Both the position numbers and the translations under genes were made by a program. This document shows positions 44,801-56,057 of a stretch of 64,000 nucleotides of DNA, one piece after another. The DNA is from Plasmopara viticola (taxonomy: Eukaryota; Oomycota; Peronosporomycetes; Peronosporales; Peronosporaceae). The first letter of the stretch is position 1. Each line of letters begins with the position of its first letter. The DNA lies in assembly GCA_001695595.3 (NCBI GenBank), contig MBPM02000008.1:372001-436000 (forward strand), read 5' to 3'. The notes beneath the pieces are model-generated. The model saw only the letters and a program-made list of their open reading frames with translations, did no database searches and was not told the origin of the DNA.

Positions 44801-46072
44801 ATGGCCGATACCGATGTCATCGCGACCGAAGTGGAGCTGGAGTGCGCGGTGTATGGCGAAGGAACTGTGTTTTCTTGAAGATCAAACTCGATGCAAAAGT
44901 GAGTGCCCTTCAAGAGGCCATCTTCAAAAAGAAGCGATACAATGAGCGCTACAGCTTTGACGCAAGCGCATTGACGCTCTACTTGGCGCGGAAGAAGGAA
45001 GGCGGGAACGACAAGTGGCTCGAGGACAACGACAGTCTGGATGCCACCTTGCGAGGAGATGTCGACACACAGTGTAAGAAAATGCGTTCGACTTTGAACC
45101 TCACCCAGTACTTTGATGAGAAATTCGATGCCAAAGAAGGAGAGATTCACATCTTGGTGGAACTGCCAAAAGCTGCTGGTGTTGCAAGCGGCGCTCAAGA
45201 CCTTAAAGAACTCGTCCGTGTCGAAAGTGTTGGATGAGAGAGAAGAGAAGCGGTCAGTTTATTCGCTCTCCAATTTTAATTCCGACCTTGGAGAGCGGAT
45301 TATGAAGAAGATGCGACTACGCGAATTTTACCCCGATTTTGACGAACCGATCGATACTTCTATTGTGGGATATCAGTGGATCATAAATGTCGCCAAGAGC
45401 GAAATGAGTCAGCGAGCTGGCTATATGGCGTATTTACGACTGCATTTGAGGACACTGATCGATCGGGGAGATTTTCAATTGGTAGATATCGCCCACGACA
45501 AATTACTGCTGTCAATTGTTGATCAAAGACTTCCTTTCCGAATGAACGGCACTGCGGATGTGTTACTGGTGAATCGAAGAGCGAAGAATCCACTGAACAA
45601 GTTGGCTGGGATTAGCTTGGTGATCGAGCTCAAGAAGAAAGTCGAATCCTCCCATCTTCCTCAAGCTCTTGGACAGCTTGCAAGCTGTAGTCTCAAGGCA
45701 CCTCTGCATTGCTACCCAGTGAGCTTGCTGACGGATCTGAATGACCACTGGCATTTTTCCTGGTTCAACGAAGAGCGCGTTGTGGCACAAATTACGCTGA
45801 ACTATCCAAAAAACGCGATTGACTTTATTGTGGCAGCGATTTCAGAAAGAGAAGGTTTGGTTCCGTTTCGTGTGCCATTCATTGCCTCGCCGCTTAAGAG
45901 GCTGAAGATTGATGATTTCTTGCCGATGCCAAGTGATGGTGCTGATGAGATGATGGAGCGATACGAAATGATGGCTGACGAGTTGGAACCAGATTTCTTG
46001 ACGGAGAGAAGAATGGAATATGCTCAGCACTTGGTGCAGTCGATGCCTATGTATGCTCACATGTATGCTTAG
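44801..46072 (+). pseudogene. Crinkler-like (CRN) effector with PD-(D/E)XK-like nuclease domain, frame-disrupted
   Basis: Oomycete Crinklers are host-targeted proteins with a ubiquitin-like N-terminal domain and variable C-terminal enzymatic domains. The ATG at 44801 opens MADTDVIATEVELECAVYG. The N-terminal domain then shows ALTLYLARKK (position of the LxLFLAK motif), KWLEDND and IHILVELP (position of the HVLVVLP-like end). The C-terminal part has TADVLLV (Asp at 45557), LVIELKKK (Glu at 45626, Lys at 45632) and QALGQL, the D...E-x-K...Q layout of the restriction-endonuclease fold. One frame break lies near a TTTT run at about 44873, and the frame returns to the original somewhere in 45180-45235. 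The breaks could be mutation, sequencing error or an intron boundary. No P-loop ATPase domain was seen, although many relatives carry one. The copia LTR begins 142 bp upstream. Confidence 0.75.
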
Positions 46073-47379
46073 CGAGCTTCGAGCTCTACAGAAATACTCA
46101 AATTATTTAATCAATCTACGTTATTGCTCGCACGTACGCTGACGGACGCAGTGTATCGTTTATGTCACATTGTCCGCTCTTCCTTTGCATATAAGAGCAA
46201 CGAGAGTACCCCTTCACACTCTTAGAGGCAGCGATGATGTAATATGCCCGTCATGGTTCAGTTCACGATTCTGAAGCTGTAGTCATAAAATTGCAATATG
46301 CAAGCGTTACATCAAAGATAGCTTTCGCAGATCACGGGTAGACGCACATCGATGGCGAAATACCATTGGCATAAGTTCAATTCACCCTGTTAAGCACATC
46401 AATTGTATTTGTCGGCATCTAGACTATGGTATTAACTCCTTTAATAACAGTACGAGTGCGCTGCAACCCAGGAAGACTGGGTACAGTCGGAGATATGGTG
46501 GCGCGATCGTCATGCCTGTCTTTTCGATTCGCTGACACTATTTGTTTGATACACGAACATATCGGTCTCATGAAAAAACATGGCGCTCGTGCTTTCCTCG
46601 TGTATTTATTAATCTTTATTGCTAAAGCACACTGCCCTCTGCACTTGAATTTTTGCTGCTACAAAATCTGCTAAAGTTATCGTACGCTTTAAATGCTTTG
46701 GGCGGTGCAAACCAACTTAATTGGTTAGCTGACGCACGACCAAAAGCAGCTTGTTTATATAACTGTCTCGTAATTTACGCATCAGTGCGTCCGCAAAAAT
46801 ACACTAGCATAGGCCGGTCTCCACTCTTTCGCACATCTGTTAAGCCTCTTCTTACATTGACGAGTGTCTGGCGGCGCGAGCTTAAGACTACAGACACGTG
46901 GACTTTCGGTAGCGTACATTCCCGTATTCGCCTTCAGTGTTTAAGCTTCACCTCCACATTTTCCACACTGGACCGGTGCTATCCTTGTACTTATCTCTTC
47001 CCATTAGATGCAATAATTTCTTCAAAATGCAAGTTAAAAGTGCGTGCAGCAAATAAACAAAACGTGGTGGAACCATCACTGCTCGCCCAGTGTCTTTGCG
47101 TCCCGGTCATATGAGCAACTTCACGTAACCCGCCTCAAATTGGTACGTCGCATCCTTACAATGCCAAGATTACTTTATACATATACATATTAATAAAAAG
47201 GTAACATGCAATGGAGTTTAATTTTGTACGCGACGTTGCCGACCGGATAAACTGTAAATGTTATATATCAATTTGTGCAAAACAAATGTGCATTGATTTT
47301 TGAGCATGCACAAATTGATAGATGTATAATACTGCGAATTATTGCTTTGCAACCAATACTTCGTATTAAAAGTATACTT
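46073..47379. other. Gene-free spacer between effector gene and right satellite array
   Basis: No gene could be supported. The longest open frame (46653-47114) has no ATG at its start, no recognisable domain and an erratic composition. The stretch contains short A/T-rich inverted bits near 47265-47325 (CAAATTGATAGATG and TATATATCAATTTG). No satellite monomers occur before about 47380. Confidence 0.45.
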
Positions 47380-47960
47380 ATCCGTTGGAAGCGCTTACAT
47401 GTTGTGCGGCCATGAATACGTCCTGTCTATCTTTCTAGACACCCACAGATACAATCGAGCCACAACTGATTGTATATGCATACTATCAAGACGCTCAGAT
47501 TATTTGTGGACAAAAATCCGTCCTTCCTATCTTCTTAGACGTCCAAAGATGCAAAAGAGCCACAACTAAAATTTTGACGACTTTCTAGAAGCGTTGAGAC
47601 GCTTTACGGCCCAAGATCTGCCCTTTCTGTCTTTCTAGACGTTCGCAGATGCCTTATAGCAACAACTAGGCGTATATTTATCTGTTAGATGCTCTTACAT
47701 GTTGTGCGGCCATAGGTACATCCTGTCTATCTTTCTATACACCCACAGATGCAATCGAGTCACAACTAATTGTATATGCATTCTTTCAAGACGCTGAGAT
47801 TATATTCGGACAACAAAACCATCCTTTCTATCTTCTCAGATGTCCAAAGTTGCAAAAGAGCCACAACTAATATTTTGACGACTCTCTAGAAGCGCTGAGA
47901 CGCTGTACGGCCCAAGATCTGTCCTTTCTATCTATCTAGACGCTCAAAGATCCGATAGAG
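47380..47960 (+). repeat. Satellite, three-monomer family, plus orientation (right array start)
   Basis: The same trio as at 14786-16440 and 24561-28881 occurs here twice: GCGGCCATGAATACGTCC with CTAGACACCCACAGAT, then GGACAAAAATCCGTCC, then GGCCCAAGATCTGCC. The second round starts near 47695, giving a period of about 305 bp. Confidence 0.85.
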
Positions 47961-49029
47961 CGGTTTTCCTATTTCTTTAGGCGTGTACAGATGTACTTGA
48001 GCCACAACAAGGCGGTCATCTACTATATAAAAGCGCTGAGACACTGATAGGCCGCAGTCCGTCCACTTGGCCTTTCTAGACGTTCACAAACGCAATAGAG
48101 CCACAAGTAAGCGTACATTCGCTTTAAAAAGTCCCAGAGACGCTGTACGGACACAAGTTTGTCATTTTTATCTTTCTATGCAAACACAGGCGCAATAGGA
48201 CAACAACTAAGCGTACATTTACTCTTTTGAAGTGCTAAGTTGCTCTTCGTTCACATATATTTCTTGTCTTTCGTCCTAGACGTGCTCGTAACGCAATAGA
48301 GCCACAACTAAGCATACATTTCTCTTTGAGTGCAAAACGTCGAATGGCCAAAGATCGAACCCGGTTATCTTTCTAGACGTGCACAGATGCAACAGTGCCA
48401 CAACCAAGTGTACATTCATTATTCAAAAGCGCTGAGACGCTGTTCATCCACAGATCCGTCCTTCCTGTCTTCTTTAACATTCATGGACGCAATAGAGCCA
48501 CAACTCCACTAGGAGTACAATTACTGTTTGGAAGCGCTGAATCGCTGTCTAGCCACAGATCCGTCCTATCTATCTTTTTAGACATGCACGGACATGATAC
48601 AGCCACAACTAAGCGTACATTTACTCTTACAACGCACTGAGACGCTGCACGGCCACAGATCCGACCCCTGTCTCTCAATACATGCACAGATGCAATTAAG
48701 CCAAAATTAAGTGTCCATTCGCCTTTTTGAAGCCCTACAACGCTGGGCAAACACAGATCCATCGTGTGTATCTCTCTAGACGTACGCAGACGCAATAGAG
48801 TGCCAACTAATCGAGCATTCTCTATTTCGAACCGCTGAGACGCTGTACGGCCATAGACACGACCTTTCTATCTCTCTATACGTACACAGACGAAACAGAG
48901 CCACAACTAAGCGTATATCTAATATTTCAAAATGCTGAAAATCTGTACAGCAACAATTCCGTATTTTTTGGCTTCTTAAACCTACATGAACTCAATTGAG
49001 CCACAACTAAGCGTACATTCGCTCTTACA

Positions 49030-49855
49030 AAGCCCAGAGACGCTGTACGGTCACAAATTCCACCTTTCTGTTCTTCAAGAAAAACACAGACGTAATACAG
49101 CAACAACTAAGCATACATTCATTCTTTTAAAACGCTGAGTTGTTCTTCCTCTACAGATGTTTCTTGTCATTCGTCCTAGACGTGCTCAAGGCGTAATAGA
49201 GCCACAACCAAGCACACATTACTCTTTTGAGGCGAATTGGCCACAGATCCGACCCGGAAGTGCACAGATGCAGTAGTACCACAGCCGAGCGTACATTCGT
49301 TATTTCGAATCGCTGAGACGCTGTACGATCCCAGATCCGTCTTCACTATCTTTATAGATGTGCACAAACGCAAATGGTCCTTAAATAAGCATACAAACTC
49401 TTTTTTGAAGCGCTGGGACGCTTTACGGTCACGAATCCAGCCTATCAATCGTTTTGGTCAAACAAGAGACGCGACAGAGCCATAACAGAGCATACATTTA
49501 CTCTTTTAAAGCTCTGAGATGCTGCACAGCCACATATCAGACCTATCTATCTTTCTAGACGAGCACTGACGCGATCGAGCCACAAATAAGCGTACGTTCA
49601 CTCTTTTGAAGCGCTGGGAAGCTGTACGTACTATCTATATTTCTTGGTATGCACAGTCTCAATCGAGCCACCACTAAGCGTATGCTAAATCTTCAAGAGC
49701 CATGAAATGCTCTTCGGTCATAGATGTGTCTTGACGTTTTTCCTAGACATGCAAGAGACGCAATAGAGTCACGACCTAGCATGCATTCATTCTTTTGAAG
49801 CCCTGAGCCGCTTTACGGCCACAGATCCGACCTTTATATCTCTCTTGACGTGCAT
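49030..49855 (+). repeat. Copy 1 of an 826-bp duplicated satellite segment
   Basis: This segment matches 51498-52323 with few differences, at an offset of about 2469 bp. Shared odd variants include TTCAAGAAAAACACAGACG, TTGTTCTTCCTCTACAGATG, AGGCGAATTGGCCACAG and TCAATCGTTTTGGTCAAAC. Confidence 0.85.
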
Positions 49856-50276
49856 AAATGCAATTAGGCCAAGCCTAAGTGTTAATTTGCTCTTTTTAAG
49901 CCCAGAGACGCTGTACGGACACGGATCTGTCCTGTTTTTCTTTCTAGTACGCAGACGCAATAAAGTCACAACTTAGCATACATCCTTTTTTTAAGCGTTA
50001 AGAAGCCCCACGATCACAGTTGTGTCGTTTATATCTTTCTAAATGCGCACAGATGCAATTTAGCCCAAACTAAGCGTAAATTTATATTTTTAAGGCGCTG
50101 CGACGTTGTACGGACACAGATCTGTCCAATCTATCTTTTTAGTCGTGCGCAGGTGCGATAGAGCCAAAATTAAGCATACAGTCACTTTTTTAAGCGCTAG
50201 TAAGAAGATTTAAAGGTCACAGATCTGATATTCTTATCTCTCTAGACGGTAATTTAGCCAAAACAAAGCGTATATT

Positions 50277-50600
50277 GTCTCGGAAAAGGTTGGGATGACG
50301 CCCTCCTTCCAAGCGCGGGGGCAAAATGCTCGCGCGCTTCGTGCAGGTGCTCTCGGGCATCTGCAGGTCTCTAACGAGTCTCACCCTCGACGCGACGGTC
50401 TCCAGCACCAGGCCACCTGGGCTCTTACCAAGTCAGAGCTAAAAAAAAATGGAAGACCCTCACGACCTCGGTGCTGGATGCACTGCCCGCCGAACGAGAC
50501 CCGACGTACGCGGACACCACTCTATGCCGTGGACTAGCCAGACTGAGCCTAGCACGTGCATAAGTTGGCAACGCGATAACGTAATCCATTACATTACATT
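50277..50600 (+). mobile_element. Truncated non-LTR retroelement (LINE fragment or SINE) in satellite
   Basis: A 324-bp, GC-rich insert with no similarity to the monomers interrupts the array. It is flanked by a perfect 12-bp duplication, AAAGCGTATATT, at 50265-50276 and 50601-50612. This sequence belongs to the monomer and should occur once per unit. The insert ends in CCATTACATTACATT, a short tandem 3' tail typical of target-primed reverse transcription. It contains an A run (CTAAAAAAAAATGG) in its middle. One frame reads LPAERDPTYADTTLCRGLAR, but no reverse-transcriptase motif is present, so it is either a 5'-truncated LINE or a SINE. Confidence 0.72.
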
Positions 50601-51497
50601 AAAGCGTATATTCATTATTTTGTAGCGCTGAGACGTTGTACGGATACAGCTTCGTCCTCTTTATGTTTTTATACGTACGCAGACGTAACCGATTGCCAAC
50701 TAATCGTAAATTCACTAGTTTGAAGCGCTGTATGGCCACAGATCCGTCCTTTCTGTAGACGTGCACGGACGCAATAGAGCCACAACTGAGCGTACATTTA
50801 ATCTTATGTAGTACTAGTACACATTACGGCCACAGATCCGTCGTTCCCATCATTCTAGACGTGCTTAGTCGCGATAGAGTGACAACTAAGCGTACATTTT
50901 CTCTTTTTAAGCTTATAATGAAGTACGGCCACAGACACGTCCTTTCTATCTCTCTAGACGTGCACGGACGCAATAGAACAACTAAGCATACATTTTCTAT
51001 TTTGAAGGTTTAATTAAGTACGGCCGCAGATACGTCCTCTCTATCTCTCTAGACGTGCACGGACGCAATAGAACCACAACTTGGCGTACCTTCACTAATT
51101 AAAACGCTGATACGCTGTACGATCACAGATCCGTCCTTTCTGTCTTCTATGCATTCACGTACACAATAGAGTCACAACTCAGTGTACAATCCCAATTTCA
51201 AAACACCGAGCCGCTGTATAGCCACAGATCCGTCCTTTAGGTCTTCTTGAACATGAACGGACGTAATAGAGTCGCAACTAAGCTTACATTCACTCTTATA
51301 AAGCACTAATGCACTGTACGGCCATGGATAACTCCTTTTTATCTCTTTAAACGTGCACAGACGCAATAGAGCCGCAACTCAACGTACATACACAATATCA
51401 AACTCTGAGACGCTGAACAGCAAAGATCCGTCTTTTCTGTCTTCTTAAACGTGCATGAACGCAATTGAGCCACAACTAAGCGTACTTTTATACTTAT

Positions 51498-52323
51498 AAA
51501 GCCCAGAGACGCTGTACGGTCCCAAATTCCACCTTTCTGTTCTTCAAGAAAAACACAGACGTAATACAGAAACAACTAAGCGTACATTCATTCTTTTGAA
51601 ACGCTGAGTTGTTCTTCCTCTACAGATGTTTCTTGTCATTCGTCCTAGACGTGCTCAAGGCGTAATAGAGCCACAACTAAGCACACATTACTCTTTTTAG
51701 GCGAATTGGCCACAGATCCGACCTGGATGTGCACAGATGCAGTAGTGCCACAATCGAGCGTACATTCGTTATTTCGAATCGCTGAGACGCTGTACGGCCC
51801 AGATCCGTCTTCACTATCTTTATAGATGTGCACAAACGCAAATGGGCCTTAAATAAGCATACAAACTCTTTTTTGAAGCGCTGGGACGCTTTACGGTCAC
51901 GAATCCAGCCTATCAATCGTTTTGGTCAAACAAGAGACGCGACAGAGCCACAACAGAGCATACATTTACTCTTTTGAAGCTCTGAGATGCTGCACAGCAA
52001 CATATCAGACCTATCTATCTTTCTAGACGAGCACTGACGCGATCGAGCCACAAATAAGCGTACGTTCACTCTTTTGAAGCGCTGGGAAGCTGTACGTACT
52101 CTCTATATTTCTTGGTATGCACAGTCGCAATCGAGCCACAACTAAGCGTATATTAAATCTTCTAGAGCGCTGAAATGCTCTTCGGTCATAGATCGTCTTG
52201 ACGTTTTTCCTAGACATGCAAGATACGCAATAGAGTCACGACCTAGCATGCATTCATTCTTTTGAAGCCCTGAGCCGCTTTACGGCCACAGATCCGACCT
52301 TTATATCTCTCTTGACGTGCATA
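51498..52323 (+). repeat. Copy 2 of an 826-bp duplicated satellite segment
   Basis: This is the partner of 49030-49855. Differences are single substitutions and small indels, such as GACCTGGATG versus GACCCGGAAG near 51720. The copies do not share the retro-insertion, which lies between them. Confidence 0.85.
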
Positions 52324-52800
52324 GATGAAATTGAGACAAACCCAAGCATTCATTTTCTCTTTAAAGCCCTGAGACGCTGCACGGACACAGATCTGTCCTG
52401 TCTATCTTTCTAGACGTACGCAGACGGAATACAGCCGCAACTAAGCATACATTCACTTTCTAAGCGTCAAAAAGCTGTACGGTCACAGAATCATCGTTTT
52501 TGTCTTTCTAGACGCGCACAGATACAATTTAGCCAAAACTATGCGTGTATACATTACTTCGAAGCGCCGAGATGCCCTACGGCCACATATTTGTCTTGTT
52601 TTTTGTCCTAAATGTGCACAAGACGCAATAGAGCTTTAAGTAAGCGTACTTTCACTAATTCGAAGCGCTAACACGCTCTAAGGCAACACATCTGTCCTTT
52701 CTGTCTTTCTAGACGTGCACGGATGCAATAGAGGCACAACACCGCGAACATTAATTTTTTGAAGCGCCGAGACGCTGTACAGCCACATATGTATCGTGTC

Positions 52801-53365
52801 CTTACACGTCTTTACAAGATACATATGTGGCCGTAGAGCATCTCAGTGCTTCAAGAGAGTTGATGTATGCGTGGTTGCGGCTCTATTGCGTACGCGCACG
52901 TCTAGAGAGATAGAAAGGACGTATTTGTGGACGTACAGCGTCTCAGCGCTTATAAAGACTTAATGTACGCGTAGTTGTGCCTCTATTGCGCCCATGCACG
53001 TCTAGAAAAACATAAAGGACAGATGTGTTGTCGTACAGCGTGTTAGCACTTCAAAATAGTGAAAGTACGCTTGCTTAAAGCTCTATTGCATCTTGTGCAC
53101 GTTTAGGACGAAGGACAAGACACCAATGTGGCCGTAGCATCTCAGCACTCTAAAACAGTGAATTTACGCTTAGTTGTGGCTCTATTGCGTCTGTGCACGT
53201 CTTGAAAGATAGAAAGGACGTTTCTGTGGCTGAACAGCATCTGAGCGTTTGAAAAGTGTATAGCGCTTAGTTGAGACCTTTTTTTCTTCTGTGCACGTCC
53301 AGAAAGATAGATAGGGTGGATTCGTGGCCGCACAGCGTCTCGGAGCTTCAAAAGAGTGATTATAC
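52801..53365 (-). repeat. Satellite array, inverted right end
   Basis: About 560 bp of monomers in minus orientation (TTAGTTGTGGCTCTATTGCG, GCGCACGTCTAGAGAGATAG) close the array. The flip is marked by a small inverted repeat: CACATATGTATC at about 52784-52795 and GATACATATGTG at about 52818-52829. Confidence 0.83.
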
Positions 53366-55155
53366 GTCTTTGTACGAGATCCGAAGCAGACACCTTTCTC
53401 TGGATGTAGCCTAAGAGACCTGTGTAGGGCGATATAAGGGCACTTGTATTGATCTTGGATTATTCCTAGAGCGGGTATGCACGAAGACGTTGTCAAAAAA
53501 ATCCGGCTCGAAGTCATGAAGCGGACGAAAGTCATGGAATACCATATTTTTAAGGGTTGTATGGACATTTTTAAGCTTTGTGGCATCACAAGCGGAAGGT
53601 AATAACTACGCTCAGTAGCGGCAATTTACGATACTAAATCGCCGATTTAAATCAAAAGCCTACGAGTTTTATCAAAATGAATTCCGCACTGGTAGGGTTG
53701 CGTTGTTCAGCTTGTTTAAAGCGTAGACGTTTCCTGCATGTGGCTTTCTTCGCGCGACAGATTGCTATAAGGAATGAAGAGATGCTCGCGCGTACAAGCC
53801 TGCCTTGCGCGGTTGGGAAGAGGTCAACTTTTTGGCGTCACGCCTTATATTGAGCCAGGCGCGAGGTTGATCCCTCGACGAATCTACTAAACGGTGGTTT
53901 GTCCTAATTGTGTCAGAGAGGACATTCGCACTTACCGATGATGTCGTACACTCGAGGAATGACAAGTTTTAGCCGAGAACGGTGTTCGAGGAGAGTAAGA
54001 TTTTCGTGGGGACAAGGCTCGGACTTGTGAGAAAAAAAGCCGATTTGATAGCAAGAAAAAGTTGAATTGTCAAATCTTATCAGGCAAATTGAATCATCAG
54101 GAAAATCTAGCGTGCATGATGAACGCGACAGAGGGTCGATCAACATTTATCCACTTCACATCTCGTGGCTCTACAGTTACTATCTTACATAGGGTCTACA
54201 TCTTATATGCAAAGGCAATAGTAGTTTGCCTGTATACTATTTTTGGGTTGCTTCTAGGAGGCAATAGTGTTCCGATGGGTTAAAAAACGAGATGGCAAAT
54301 TTGCTAGAGACTATATATTTGGTCTCAGTAGTCAATTAAGTGTCATGCTTCTCCTTATATTGAGTGACGACCATTGTTAGCCTGTTACACCTGGTACTAC
54401 TTATGAATCTTCCCATAATCAGTTTCACAATGGATCGATGTTTGATTTCTAAAGATGATCCTAAAACACACGGCATCTTCACAATTTACGTGTAGAGTGG
54501 GACCAGAGATGCTCAAAGTTCCCGATTTCGTTTCTGCTGAGTTTGACATCGCCAGAACAACATCCCGGGAACGTCGTGGAATGCGAAATCACGATTTGAA
54601 TTGGTTATCCACTCCCTCCCGTCTATCTAATAAAGATTCAGTGAATATGGAAACGTCTACGGACTCCGGTGGTGCATATTTAAAGTAGAGATTAGATTGG
54701 TGTCAGGGCAACAAAAATGTATTCGATGACACGAGCGACCCATAAATAAATGCGTGTTTCTACTGATGTAAGAAAACAAAAAAGTTCTTCACGATTGCGC
54801 ACAGCACACCAACGCAAGAGGTACTGGGTATTGTCTGGACCGTTTTGCAAAGCACTGTTTAGAGATGTCTTTGCGTAACAATAAGACATAGCATAAATTT
54901 AAAGACAAGGAGATAATACACGCAAGGATGTACGTATCATGAAAACTTGCTTGATTTTCCAATCACGACGCATTGAATTTGCCAGCCTAAGAAACGACAC
55001 CATGAAATTGGTCCCTCTTTATAAATTATGAGTATTACGTTAAATGTACGTAATAATCGGTTTCAGTACGAATTACGACATCACATGATAAAATTAAGCG
55101 ACAATGATTGCCATGTTACATTCTAGATCATGGATCATGCGTATTTAAATAAGGG
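53366..55155. other. Gene-poor stretch right of the satellite
   Basis: I recognise nothing here. A short frame at 53477-53602 (MHEDVVKKIRLEVMKRTKVM, 41 codons, ending CGITSGR) looks protein-like in composition and could be an exon or gene fragment, but has no recognisable family. Other open frames are short and unsupported. Confidence 0.4.
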
Positions 55156-55564
55156 TACCGGGCAGGCACTTTTCGCTAACGGGCAGGCACTGATGTTTAT
55201 ATGAATCAAATTGATTGGCATTTCTTCTCTGTGATTGACTGGAGAGTTAATCCTCAGTCGTGATATCAATTCTCATATGCTACACCAATCTCAGATGCAA
55301 CTTATCCCAAAACTACTTTTCGACGTTGAAACCGCGACTTTCCACGCAACTTTGACGTATTCTTCCGCAGTAACATCACCATGAATAATCTGCAAACTCT
55401 TGGCCAGCGTGTCTTCAGCTCTCACGAGGACGCACGCAAAGCTATAAACACGGAGCTCGGAGATGAAAGGTTTATTGTGTCAGTCAAACACACGTCATCA
55501 ATCCCCTTCATTAGGGAAATAATACCGGGCAGGCACTTTTCGCTCATCTCCGAGCTCCGTGTTT
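55156..55564. repeat. Nested direct and inverted repeats around a short open frame
   Basis: TACCGGGCAGGCACTTTTCG continues CT to make a 22-bp repeat present at 55156-55177 and again at 55523-55544. A shorter GGGCAGGCAC copy lies at about 55180. In addition, a 21-bp sequence at 55446-55466 (AAACACGGAGCTCGGAGATG plus A) is exactly inverted at 55544-55564. The short frame at 55381-55566 (MNNLQTLGQRVFSSHEDARK) runs through both and ends in the inverted copy, so its C-terminus is created by the repeat. The structure suggests a rearranged or truncated mobile element; its class is unknown. Confidence 0.6.
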
Positions 55565-56057
55565 AAATGTATTCTTAATGGACTTGTTCATAGCACAAAA
55601 CTCTACAAATAAACTATTATTATTATAGATAACCCTAACCATGATACAATCAGCACGTTTAAGTAGCTTGAGGTGTATGTATCATCTTATCCAATGAACA
55701 TAAGAATTGCTCATTATGTGCTATTTATCTGTACAATGTCAGGGGTATGTCGACAATGTATTTGCAGCTAGCACTGATTCTTTTATCGACATCGAGAATG
55801 CGCTGGCGCTCATTTACCATGTGGGTTTTTGATCAGTCCATCTACATAGTGAATGTACTTCTGTTCTCATATCCTGAGCTAAATGAATTCATTTTTTATT
55901 TCCAGTCAATTACTTTCCATTGCGACAGGTAATTGCGACGGGTAAGAACAAACCTCGAGAAATCATTGCAGAGGCAACATCCCACAGTTAATGGTCCAAC
56001 GGCAAGCGCCTACAAGTCTCTCACTTGGGATATTAACAAATTTGCCACGAGATCAAA
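55565..56057. other. Upstream region of the secreted-protein gene
   Basis: No gene is supported. A single ATAACCCTAACC occurs at about 55627 but is not repeated, so it is not a telomere. The last 100 bp before 56058 presumably hold the promoter of the small secreted protein. Confidence 0.4.

Larger units (their letters stand above)
47961..52800 (+). repeat. Satellite array, right block
   Basis: About 4.8 kb of plus-orientation monomers occur with GACGTGCACGGACGCAATAG, AGCCACAACTAAGCGTACAT and CGCTGAGACGCTGTACGGCC. A segment of about 826 bp (49030-49855) is duplicated at 51498-52323, and a retro-insertion interrupts the array at 50277-50600. Higher-order order is less clear than in the left array. 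Confidence 0.85.

Noticed and set aside
46653..47114. 153-codon frame between the effector gene and the right array
   Set aside because: It does not begin with ATG, has no recognisable domain, and its composition looks like random translation.
53477..53602. 41-codon frame MHEDVVKKIRLEVMKRTKVM as a gene
   Set aside because: The composition is protein-like, but there is no family match, signal peptide or splice context to support calling it a gene; it is noted only in the intergenic entry.
55625..55640. Telomere-like ATAACCCTAACC
   Set aside because: Only one and a half units are present, inside unique DNA and with no array.
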